Shown piece by piece: positions 1 through 12,545 of a stretch of 64,000 nucleotides of DNA (its first letter is position 1; every line of letters starts with the position of its first letter). The DNA is taken from positions 2,976,001 to 3,040,000 of the forward strand of contig NEEC01000008.1 of the NCBI GenBank assembly GCA_002189035.1. The letters run 5' to 3'. Source of the DNA: Utricularia gibba. Its lineage: Eukaryota > Streptophyta > Magnoliopsida > Lamiales > Lentibulariaceae. A program made the position numbers and the translations under genes. The notes under the pieces are model-generated. The model saw nothing but the letters and a program-made list of their open reading frames with translations. It was not told the DNA's origin and did no database searches.

Positions 1-86
1 GTGAAATACCATGCCGAAAAGTGCTGAAAGATACCATAAAAAGGAATTACAAAACAGGCATGCTGTGGGACATGATTGCTAGATAC

Positions 87-1080
87 CTGTACAACAACAT
101 CCATTTTCGGCCTTGGACAATCACAGGTAGAGCAGAATAAAGGAAACCCCGAGTCTTCTCTGAGAGGAGCGCTGAAGGTTCAGAAATTTCAGGAAGATTT
201 TCAACCGGTCGACTCTCAAGCTCCTTCAATGTCTGCATTGCGATGCCCTCTTCCTCATTGATCTCGCAGACACCGTCGGAACTACTCTTGGAGTGTTGAT
301 GATGGAAACCGCCTACCTTAGCTGCTTGATGCCACACTTTTCCCAGTGCTCTCCTGCCCCTGGATAAGATATCTGACCTCTTCTTCGTCACTACTGCTTC
401 TAAAGATTTCATCAACTCATCATCACTCAGAACAATATCTTCCTTAGGTGCTTTCGTGTCAGGAGATGCCAAGAGGGAATAGAGGAATGCAGCAAAAGAA
501 GATGTATCAGGACCATCAACAGTGTCCTTTGCACTCTCATCAGTTTGGCTTTCTCCACATTCATCCTGATCATCATCCTATACAAAACATCTATGGACAC
601 AGTTATCACATGGATTCAAGACAAGAACCATTTCCAACGTATCCAACAACAGAGAAGAGATGAAATTAAAACCATTCACTACAAACACTTCCTGCTTCTC
701 GTTACTATACACAGACACTCTGGTTCGGGGTATTGATTGAGGAAGCATTAGCACGAATGATATAAGTGACAAGCAATTACGCCTAAGGCGAACAGAAGTA
801 CAGAAGAGTGGTAGAAAGAATAAAAGATCTCCATCGCTATCGCATCATAAGAATAAGAACACCCAACTGGGAGTCTAAGGAAAATGGAAACCAGATAACC
901 ATAAAAATAAAACGTTCTTCAGAAGAATTTCACCTGCGTAGGAACAGTGTGCGGTCGGTCCGACATGGGATTGAGTAGAGCGGTGGAAAGCCCGGATACA
1001 AATTGGACTGCTCTACTCTTCAAGGACTTGTGTTGCTGGACGGTCTCCGCCTTCAGTTCCCCCTGCCGCTTTGTCTCCAT
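87..1080 (-). CDS. TLDc-domain protein (OXR1-like), 5' part; gene runs off the left edge
   Basis: Two coding exons are visible: 934-1080 and 87-577. The rest of the gene lies left of base 1. Exon 1 starts METKRQGELK and holds a stretch (SRAAQ-like, here SRAVQFVSGLSTALLNP) that I recognise from plant TLD-domain nucleolar proteins. Exon 2 carries an acidic segment and ends with the opening of the TLD domain (ALPVIVQGRKWMLLY), cut by a GT donor at 85-86. TLDc proteins are linked to oxidative-stress tolerance and V-ATPase binding in eukaryotes; the plant role here is inferred from the family. Both introns are GT-AG and the exon 1/2 junction is in phase 0. An upstream ATG at 1128-1130 is out of frame and overlaps the main start, so it could act as a small upstream ORF. 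The gene is divergent from the PRMT1 gene, with 438 bp between start codons. Confidence 0.8.
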
Positions 1081-1518
1081 TGCTGGTGCGTGATTACTAA
1101 GCTAAACGCTTCCGAAATGCAGCGGCGCATGACGGTATGTGCGATACACTCGGGAACATTTTTAGGTTTTCCGGCAATTTTACCCAACCAATTCCACTGT
1201 TTTCACAAACCAGGGAAGAAGGAACAGCCAACCGGTTACGAGGCAGCAATCAGCATGCCCGGTATAATAATTTATTTTCATTATTTAAAATATCTATTTA
1301 TTTTTATTTTATTTTATTTTATTTTTGTAGGTGCACCAAAATATCTAATGAGAAATTCTGGAAAATTTTATTATGAGGTCGTTTTTTCGCGGGAGGTTTT
1401 GGAAAATTTATAGCCTGTGAATTGGTTTAAATGACGTCGAAAACCCTAAAGCTGAACCCTGGGTTGCAATTGGTAAAACCCTAACGGCCAACTCCGAATT
1501 CCCCATATCTTCGGTACA
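1081..1518. promoter_or_regulatory. Shared divergent promoter of the TLDc gene and PRMT1, with two telo-boxes
   Basis: The region separates two divergent start codons. Two copies of the telo-box AAACCCTAA lie at 1441-1449 and 1476-1484, just upstream of the PRMT1 start. This motif is common in leaders of plant translation and cell-growth genes. A T/A-rich tract of TTTTA units lies at about 1285-1326. Confidence 0.5.
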
Positions 1519-3913
<2,395 letters not shown>

Positions 3914-4133
3914 GTTACCAGTTTTTGTTTGGAGCAGTGCCTTGGCATCTGTTGTGTGTGCTCGTATTATGTACTGTACCTTATGGATTTCCCGAATGAT
4001 AGTCATCTGACAATTTTAATTGGAGGGAAATTTTCCACCCATGACGGCATCTCTTTTCTCAATAAAAGATCAGTCCAAAATCGTCTAGTAAACCAGATAA
4101 GCCTAACTATGAAGATAATGGAGGCAAGGCAGT

Positions 4134-5856
4134 TTAGAGTTCACCAGGTTTCGTTGTCTTCTTCTCCTGGCCCTTGTTTTTCCAGTTTATGAACTTCTGT
4201 TTCAACCCGGATGAAACTCTACTTGCATGATGTATCAGTTTCTCAGTAGCCTCTGTTAAGATTCCTGGTACCTTCTCTTTCAACCCGGATGAAGCTCTAC
4301 TTGCATGATGCATCAATTTCTCAGTAACCTCTGTTAAGATTCTTGGCACCTTCTCTTTCCATTCGTACTGGTTATTTTTCCTTTTCACGTTCTCTTTCAG
4401 AACTTTTCCCTGCACAAAATTTATCTCCATGAGATGGAGGGGTAGAAACATGGTGTTTGCAGGCATTTTCGAAAAATGAGGCGAGTCCTCACCAGTTTAG
4501 GTGCTAAATCGTCATCATCCTCATCATCATCTTCTTCATCACCAAAATTCTGACGCATCAAGTCCTCTCGAGAGTACATCTTCATTCCAGGTGCTCCTGG
4601 TAATCCCTGGAAAGGAGTAGATGCAGAGATGGCTTATTATACCTTAAAAAAAACACACTAAGCATCACTGATACCACTTACCTCCATGGATTTCATTAGA
4701 TTTTCCATTTCAGCTTCTTTTGCAGATTTTGGGATAAAGGGCTCTCCTGGTATCCTATCCTAGTTTGCACATAAGTGGGATCAAGTACAAGATCAGGAGA
4801 GAATATGAATATCAAGCCAAGCTGTAGTGTACCTCGGGAACTGGTGGTGGTTTTGAAACGCATGCTTCAGTTAGGTCCTTGCAGATAAAATTCACCAAAG
4901 ACTCAATCTGAGGCTTCTTTTTGAATACATACTCAGCCACATCTGTATCAGAATAACCCATAACCTGGTGGAGACGAAATTATGAATCATCACAGTTTTG
5001 AGGTCTTCACACACCAGAATACTTTACTTACAAGAACCCAGAAAACAGGAATTTGATGGGAAAAAGGATCATGATTGGATGATCCGAGGAAACGTACACC
5101 AGACCGTATGTAGAAAAAAGCCATTCAAAACTCAACTCACCTTACTAAAATACCACCACAGAGCAAGCCCAATAACGGCAACAAGTACTCGCACGTGAAA
5201 GAAAATGAACACTGAAAAAGATACCCACCTCCTCGCAAGCTCGCTCGATCGTCTTGCACTCTGAATTGCACTGTCCTTCGGAGTCTTGCTCCTCAAGCTT
5301 GGCACAAGAATCCACGGAGTTGTCAGGTATACCAACCAACTTATGCACGCAAATGACAATATGGCGGGTTTTGCACAATTGATTTCAGACAGCATATGGA
5401 AAACATTTTAACATGTAGCTCTGGCAAACAATATATACACACATACCTTTAGTTCATCCCCCTGCTCTACAATGTCAATTTTAAGAATCCAATCAGCTTC
5501 CTTTTTCTTCAAATTACACAAATTCTCGGAAATCTGAATAATCACAAGCTCCGATATCTGTACCCACAAAGCATTGCTATCAACACCAACCAGCAAAGCA
5601 CCTTTTTGCAGACATTGCCCAAACAATATATAAAAACCACCTTTTTAGGAGCGATCTCTGCTTCCTTTGAGTGGACCTGTTTGTAGAGCTGCGCTGCCAA
5701 CTTCTCACAAACTTGGCATTTTATAAACGGGATATCTTCCTTTCTCGCCATTCCCGCTGGCTTCTTAGCGCAATCGGATACCGGAACCCAACAACACAGA
5801 AAAATCAACAACGGGAGCAAGCACAAAAAGATTGAGGCTTTATCGAACCCCGCCAT
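4134..5856 (-). CDS. Secreted/ER MSAP-type (TLR4 regulator, canopy-like) protein
   Basis: Seven exons on the minus strand: 5641-5856, 5447-5557, 5229-5297, 4833-4964, 4682-4759, 4493-4606 and 4134-4409. They total 996 nt, or 331 residues. The start MAGFDKAS is followed by a leucine-rich signal peptide (to about residue 27). The body has the conserved cysteines of the saposin-like canopy/MSAP family: CQVCEKL, ENLCNLKK, CNSECKTIERAC, FICKDLTEAC. A PGEPF segment, an acidic run and a basic C-terminal tail follow. The order matches the Arabidopsis protein annotated as TLR4 regulator and MIR-interacting MSAP; canopy proteins help fold client receptors in the ER, and the plant client is unknown. The C-terminal exon contains a 26-residue unit repeated twice in tandem, present once in the Arabidopsis protein as I remember it. 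The upstream in-frame ATG at 5928 is possible, but the second one gives a clean signal peptide. Confidence 0.85.
4200..4355 (-). repeat. Tandem 78-bp coding duplication in the MSAP C-terminal exon
   Basis: Two adjacent 78-bp copies lie at 4200-4277 and 4278-4355 and differ at only six positions (about 92% identical). Each encodes 26 residues of the form EKVPxILTExTEKLxHHASR followed by xSSGLK. The copy length keeps the frame. All of it lies inside the last exon. Confidence 0.93.
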
Positions 5857-6667
5857 AGAAATGGAGCTGATCCCGCCCGAACAATCAGCACGAACGCACA
5901 CCTCAAATGCAGCTGCGAAGGCAGACAAATAGCCGTTTTTTTAAAAGCCCTAACGTCGTCGTATTACATTTACGTGTTATACACCTCCCAATTGGTTCAT
6001 TGGTTCCACGTCAGCTCATCGTTTTTTAAAATTTAAAAACGTTTTTAATTTTTAATATATTTTAAAATCTCAATTTTTTAATTTTTTATAAATATTTATC
6101 ACAAAAATACTTTTCGAAAAATTATAAAAAAATGCATCATAAATTAAGGTGTTGAATATATAGGAACAGTTCTTGATTGTGTAAGTACTTCATCTCAAGC
6201 AGATACAAACCAATTCCAAAAGCTCCTGATGATCAAGACTCTGGAATCATCAAGGTGCAGGGCACAGTTCTGGAGTATGATTTGTTTGTCTTGTATAGAT
6301 ATGGAATGGATAAAGAAGAGAACATGGGATAAGGTATCTTGTTGGATCCCTTTTTCTGGTGCATGGTTCAAACAGCCTACCCACCTTGACATATCTGATG
6401 GCATCTGTGGCTATCTATTCCTCTTCCTGTGTAAACTGAAACCCAAAAACATATTGGATGTGGTATCCATGTCCATTGCTCTCCACACTTGGGGAAATAA
6501 GACATTCAAGTATAAGCAAGAATTCGCAGACAAAATGCAGTAGAACAGAATCCAAGTTCATATTGGCTGATTACATGTTCTGAGTCTCTGATTAGTGTTT
6601 TCAGAGTCGGTCTGGAATGGGTGTGTTCATTAATGTTGAGTCACTTTGTTGTTGCCTGTCTCCCCCA
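5857..6667. other. Intergenic region between two tandem minus-strand genes
   Basis: It holds the promoter and leader of the MSAP gene (a GCCCTAAC telo-box-like motif near 5946) and the 3' flank of the hydrolase. Positions 6030-6150 are AT-rich. A 104-codon open frame at 6229-6543 resembles nothing I know and is not called. Confidence 0.6.
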
Positions 6668-7867
6668 TCAGCATCCTTGGTTTGTTTCCGACAACTCCTT
6701 TATGAAACTCAAAATAACAGAGGCTAACTCCTCTTGGTGGAAACTGTATCCATGGTCAGCCCCCTCGATGATTTTCAACCGATGATTCGGTATAAGTCTT
6801 GCGAATTCGGTTGCATCTTCTACTCGAATAATTTCATCTGCTGATCCATGAACAGTAAGTACCCTGAAAATAGTTCAACAGTCTTTAGCCCTCTGTGATG
6901 TAAAATGGTGAGACAGATGTTGATGAAGCATACCTGCAATCCTTGTCAATTGATAAGCATGCATCATGCATCTTAGTACTGAGTCGCTCCAGGAGACTCG
7001 CCTTCGTCACAAGATAATCTCCTGGGGTAACAGAAGGGAATCAAGTTTATTGAAACAACTATTATAAACTACAGGTGAGAATCAAGAAAGTTGACCTCCC
7101 CTTGATTCAACTTCAATATAGCCATCCCTCTCGATTCTTTCCATGTAATTGCCACCCAGTCGCTCTTCAATGCCTTGATTCAGATCATAGCGACCACTGA
7201 TGTTTATAACAGCGCCTACATCATGATACTTCGAGGCATAGAGGAGTACAACGTTGCCCCCTGTTACAGGTTAGAGCATGGGGATTGGTTACACTCAGAA
7301 GAGCTGAAAGCTCACACAAGAGCACAGAATTAAGATGACTCACAAAAGGAACGCTTAAAAGTTTTGGATCCAAACATACCTTTGCTGTGTCCTACAACTG
7401 CAACCATCTTTCGTTTTAATCCACTGAAGTATTCAATCACAGATCTCAAGTCTTCAACCTCACTGAAGTAGTTACCATACTGAAAAGAACCCTCACTTTC
7501 CCTGCAAAAGACACTAGCACATGAAATCAAAGAATATACCAGAAGAGGGCATCTTGGTTCACAGAGCATACCCATTTCCTGCAAAATCGAACCGGAAAGC
7601 ACTGATTCCTTCTTTCTCTAAAGCACAAGCAAGATTCACCATGTTCTTGCTCTCCTGGTAGTGGGAAAAAGTCCATAATTTCGCAATGATATTCTAATGC
7701 ATCTACTTGAGTCAAGGAAAATAACCAACCTTTGAGGATCTAAAACCATGGCACAAAACAACAACATTGGTCGACCCTGTCTCGTGCAATACTCCAGCCA
7801 GTTTTTTCCCAGACTCAGTCCTTATTGCCACCTTCTGCTGCATACCTGCTGTCACATCCAGAGACAT
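6668..7867 (-). CDS. Alpha/beta hydrolase (serine hydrolase, S33/BD-FAE-like)
   Basis: Six minus-strand exons: 7730-7867, 7572-7654, 7380-7501, 7096-7260, 6934-7021 and 6668-6863. They total 792 nt, or 263 residues, and all junction phases agree. Motifs in order are the oxyanion-type VVVLCHGFRSSK, FRFDFAGNGESEG, the nucleophile elbow GHSKGG (serine nucleophile), the Asp region VHGSADEIIRVED, and the catalytic His in EGADHGYSFHQEE. This is the full catalytic triad of a plant alpha/beta hydrolase family of unknown substrate. The start chosen (MSLDVTAGMQQKV) is the first ATG in the same frame. An upstream frame beginning at 7984 (MSLLCFSSSTPTP) looks transit-peptide-like but ends at a stop at 7889-7891, so it is either a 31-codon upstream ORF or part of an alternative first exon. 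Confidence 0.85.
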
Positions 7868-8760
7868 TCAACACGAAATTGAAAGCTTTCAGAAGCTTTC
7901 AAGAACAGGTTTTGATCGAATTAGGTGTATTCCGCTGTAAAATATTGGAGTCGGGGTGGAACTACTGAAACACAATAATGACATTGTCCCGCAACCACAG
8001 CACAACCACGCAAACCCCCAAATCAGAAAATGGAGGAACTATAATCAAAAATCTCTCCGAAACAAAAAAAAAAAAAAAATCTTCCGCATTTCCCAACAGC
8101 ACAATTCCTGTATAATGACTTCAGAATCAGGAACTTCCTTTTTGCCTATACCTAGTTTTTGAGAAATCGAGAGATTTCTTCTGAATCTGGTTGCCGGAAA
8201 AACCCGGTGATTATCAGGACGAAAGCATGACCACAACAGATTCTTCTTCTCCAGCGCTCCCAAAGAAGAAACCATTCGGCACAAAAGAAAACGACACAGA
8301 AATTCAGAACGAATTCTTTTTCTTTTTCTTTTTCTTTTTTTTTTCTTTTTCTGATACAATAATCTACAGAAAATACCATCAATTTTTATAATATTATAAA
8401 ATTAAAATTAATAAAAAATTCCAGCTTTATATTTTTATCAATTTATTTTCCATTTTTCTTTCTTTTATATTGAAAAAAATAAAAAAGCATGCATAATATT
8501 CTCAGTTCTCACACGCTGCCCTAAATTTACTCTCCGTTTGACCCCCGACTTTTCTAGGGTATATAACTTTCCTGTGTGCCATGTGAACGAATTTGGCTTC
8601 CAAGTTCTAACGCGTCTCTACAGTTTGAAGCCCCATCGTCTCCATCTCGTCCTGGATTCAATCGGTACACACCTGATCACTGATTCTCCTGAATAAAGCG
8701 TGCAATCTGTTCTCTTGCGAGATTCGATTCTGCTCCATCTGATGCGCAGGGTCTCTGGAA
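7868..8760. promoter_or_regulatory. Divergent promoter region of the hydrolase and bHLH041-like genes
   Basis: The region separates the hydrolase start from the bHLH start. It contains an A-run near 8065-8079, a pyrimidine CTTTTT microsatellite at about 8313-8350, and an AT-rich block at 8385-8500. I see no further gene. Confidence 0.5.
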
Positions 8761-10721
8761 ATGGACTCCATCTTCAGACTCGCCCCCGACGATCGGACGG
8801 CGGTCCTCCGCCGGATGATGCTGTCTTTGAGCTGCACGCACATTTGTGTTTGGTCCCATATGCCCCATCCATCTCAGTGAGTGTTTTATATGTTTGCATT
8901 GGAAATATTGTTATGCTGATGGTAGTGTACTGATGGCTGCTTTGGTAGTTGCTTGCTGTGTCTTGATGGCGTCTTCGGGGGAGTGGCGGATCCGCAGTCC
9001 TCGTCGGTGCCGGCGACCCTCGGCGCTCAGCTGTTCACCCTTTACAGGGAGTCCGTGCATTATTTTGACGGCGTGCCTGGACTCGCGTTCGAGAACAGTC
9101 TTCCTTACATGGAGCTCATGTCGCATGATTTCTCGAAGATGGTTTTGAACCTCGTACAGCAGCAGTTCTACCAAGTAAAACCCTAATTCTAGCAGTTTAG
9201 TCCTCGATCTTGCATTACGCTCACTCCTGTTTCCTTTTGCTTTTATTGCAGGAAGCTAGGGTTAAGGTTTGTATTGAACATTCTCCTTGTTAGAAAAAAC
9301 AATTCCTGCCATATAACAACTGAAAGTAAACTAGAAAGTTTATAATCAGAAGAATGAAGTAATCGTCGTCTCTGATAAGACACATTTTGACATGATTGAA
9401 CAGACCCTAGTATTCATGGCGTCTTCATTTGGGGAGATCGAGTTAGGGTTGCCATATGATCCTCTGGTACAACGTTTTTTTCTTACAACACCTGCTGTGC
9501 TTCTGAAATGCGTTGTTAAGACACTGGGTGATCTTGTAACTTTCAGGCGGACATGGAGACACGAATAAAAGGATTATTAGCTTCAATGTTCTCCGGGCAA
9601 ACCGGACAAGAAGATCCCTCATCTTCATCCTTACAATCTTCGACAATGGAGACCGCTGAGTTCCCTTACTTGCACAGCATTCCGACCTGGGCTGGCTTGG
9701 GTGTACGATCGGGAGACGAAACGAGCGGGGAGGATGCAGTGGCACGCATACGTCTTCCGAACAGGGAAATGGAGGATGATATAATGACGAAGGCGATCAT
9801 CGAAGTGTTGGGTTCCAGGGATACGGGTTCTCCTTCGTCTTCACGGCAGAGAAGCGGCGCATTCGGCAGGTATGAAAGGCGGCCGGTGCCCCCGATCGTG
9901 AGATCTCCACGGCAGAACATGATCAAGAGATCCTTTTCTCTGCTGAGAAAACTGAGCATGAGCAGGATGCAAGAAACACGAAACCCAATCACGCCATCGC
10001 ATCTGTATCACACCATGTCGGAAAGAAAGCGAAGGGAAAGGATGAATGAGAGCTTTCAGATCTTCAGATCCATGCTCCCGCCCGGATCAAAGGTGAGCGT
10101 ATACAAGAAAAAGAAACATTTGATTGCATAACAACGAGCGGGAACGATAATCCACTACTACTACTTTTACAGAAGGACAAAGCGTCAGTTCTCAGCGGCA
10201 TCACCAACTACCTCGTGGAACTGAAATCTCAAGTCGAGCAGCTCACGAAACGAAACCATGAACTAGAAACCCGGCTCATGGTTCAGCAACAAGGAGCCGG
10301 TGGAGAACTCCCACCGGAAGAAGATTCAACTGACGTGAGCGCCGACGTTGAAGTTTCTCTGGCGCAGGTCTCCCACTCGTCTTCAGAATCAAGAACGGTT
10401 GACTTGAGAGTGACCTTTATAGGAGAGAACCGCAACATCACGACCCCTCTGGCAAGAATATTAGAGCTGTTGGAAAGGTCAAAAAATCTGAGCTTAACGT
10501 CAGTGCAAACCAGCGCATGGACGGTGGCATCCGGCACGGTGCACAGGCTGTCACTGCGCCTGGAGATCGAGGTACAGTTGTCCGTACACTCCGTCCTCCA
10601 TGAGTTATTGATTTTTCTACAGTTAAATAAATGTAAAAAGGTGACGATTTGCTGACAGGGTGACGAATTTGACGAGTCGGGGCTCATGCAGGCGGTCACA
10701 CGAGTAGCTAAAGACAAATAG
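8761..10721 (+). CDS. bHLH041: bHLH transcription factor, bHLH041-like
   Basis: Seven exons: 8761-8876, 8949-9174, 9252-9266, 9404-9466, 9547-10092, 10173-10571 and 10659-10721. They total 1428 nt, or 475 residues. The N-terminus (MDSIFRLAPDDRTAVLRRMM, then CTHICVWSHMPHPS) and the following LDGVFGG/LYRESVHYFDGVPGLAFE block match the conserved N-terminal region of Arabidopsis bHLH041. The bHLH domain is at about 292-345: HTMSERKRRERMNESFQ (basic region and helix 1; the E and R residues needed for E-box binding are present), then KDKASVLSGITNYLVELKSQ (helix 2). A short leucine-rich coiled coil and an ACT-like C-terminal region follow. It is a predicted nuclear DNA-binding regulator; target genes are unknown. 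Exon 3 is only 15 nt (five residues, EARVK). Confidence 0.88.
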
Positions 10722-11764
10722 CCAATTGTTTATTCTTTGTCGGCTACATGTAATAGCCACCTCCAATAAACCTTTTGCACATTCCATATTTAAAATATAT
10801 TATTAGTATTCCATGAAACAAAAAAGAACACTCGAATACATAATATGGGCTTGTTATGTTTTATGAATTTTTTGAAATTATTCTAATTAATTTTTGAAAA
10901 TTCTAATTAGTATTGAATTTCCTGAATTTATGTTTTAGAAAGTAATTAAAAAATTATATTATTCACTTTTTATTTATTCTAAATATATATTTATAGTATA
11001 AAATTAAAATATATAATAATTAAAATATATTCAAATTTATAATATATATTTTATTTTATTAAATTTTATAATCTAATTTAATATTATCCTACAAAATAGT
11101 TTTATAATTTCAAATTGACTATATTCACATAATTTTAAAATGAATTATATTTTACATAATTTGAATCACAACTTAAAATTTCAAAACATATCCTATAAAT
11201 GAATGGAATGGATTAATCATTATTTAAAATTTTTTGATTGGATGAATTATCTAAAAGAGGGGGTATTATTTTTCTATCTCGATACTTAAATGAATAAAAA
11301 AAATAACCGAATTTTCAATGACATTTAGAAAGTCAGGATTATTTATTAGTTCCATAATCCTTGCTTTATTTTAATATGACAAAACGGTTTCTAAATAAAG
11401 TGTAAAGGTTCAAGATTGTACTTTAGGAATTTAATATGACTCCACCAGGTGAATATTCTTTGCCAAGAAATTTCAGTTTCAAGACATTCAAATAAGGCAT
11501 GGGAAAGTCATCGCCTCCTAGAAGAATGTGACATCTCTACCTTGACTTGCATGTCTAATATTAAATGTACACCACTTTCCAAGTAACCTGTTCCCATGGC
11601 CGGTGGTAGGGGCGGGTTAGCCCGACCCGAAAGGCACGGCTCAGGCATAGGCACCGGGGAGAGTTCCCATCTCACCGGAGGATTTCATTGCACCTTTTGA
11701 CACAGTGAGCTGTGGTTTCATAGGATGCACTGTAGACAAGAAGAATAAATATCTAGGATGATTT
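10722..11764. other. Intergenic, AT-rich, no gene seen
   Basis: Bases 10,780-11,420 are almost pure A/T with no coding signal. A short GC-rich island near 11,594-11,690 has no long open frame. I recognise no transposon here. Confidence 0.6.
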
Positions 11765-12545
11765 TCACTTCTTGTGATGTATCACGTTGATGAGAGCTTC
11801 CACTTCTTCCTTGGCTCTCTCCAATACATTAGGGGCTTTTACTGCTCTGATGGGTGTGTTTTCATCGAAATCACAACTCGTCCCATGCGTTTCTTTATGG
11901 TGAGGATGATGCGGGTTTCCATGGATAACATATTCTGCCAAGAAACTTCCCAATCAAAACGACACCTGATCAATGTGCTCACTTGCTAACTCATGTTAAA
12001 CCCAAACCTGGCAGCTTGTGCATCTTTGTGTCCTTGGACTTGACTGCAGGATCCCTGCAAACACTCCATTTGCTTTACTATGATGTTCGTTTTCATGACA
12101 TCATTCAGAGATCAACCTCCAATCCTTGAAATCAAACAGTAATAACTTTCAAAACAATTACCTCGAATCACCATGGGAAAGTGAGGAGGAATGCGGAGCA
12201 TGGTGCTCCTCCTCCTTAGAATGCATTGAGTGAACGATGGCTTCAACCTAATCCTTGACTCTATCGAATAAATTTGGGCCCTTTACATCAGTCGATTCAC
12301 TAATACCATCAGCGCGGCGGGTGTGAACCTGGAAAACTGTACCCAGCTTTTTTCTCGCTTTCTCCAGCGCATTCCCTGATCACCATTCACCAATTTCATC
12401 AACTGATTGCACATAATAATCAAGCTCAGAAAAAAGGATTTTGCACTTCACCGCCTCCAGACAGATAGCATTGCAAACCTAGGATCAAAAGAATTGCGAG
12501 CGAGCACCAATTGAACCATGGTTATTTATTACCTGAATCAGCCAT
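11765..12545 (-). pseudogene. Small four-exon gene interrupted by one in-frame TAG
   Basis: Four minus-strand exons keep correct splice sites and phases: 12533-12545, 12162-12375, 12008-12054 and 11765-11934. Together they are 444 nt, or 147 residues if the internal stop is ignored. The product starts MADSGNALEKARKK and contains two related segments: VKGPNLFDRVKD-stop-VEAIVHSMH and VKAPNVLERAKEEVEALINV. The second segment shows that the stop at 12248-12250 sits where a glutamate (GAG) is expected, so one G-to-T change explains it. I recall similar small plant proteins of unknown function but no established name. Everything else is intact, so this is a very recent null allele, a strain-specific mutation or a base-call error. 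No function can be assigned. Confidence 0.7.

Noticed and set aside
6229-6543. 104-codon plus-strand frame
   Set aside because: No family resemblance, and it lies in the flank of two minus-strand genes.
12248-12250. Selenocysteine or programmed readthrough at the TAG
   Set aside because: Land plants lack selenocysteine, TAG is not a Sec codon, and the aligned motif copy has Glu; a point mutation is simpler.
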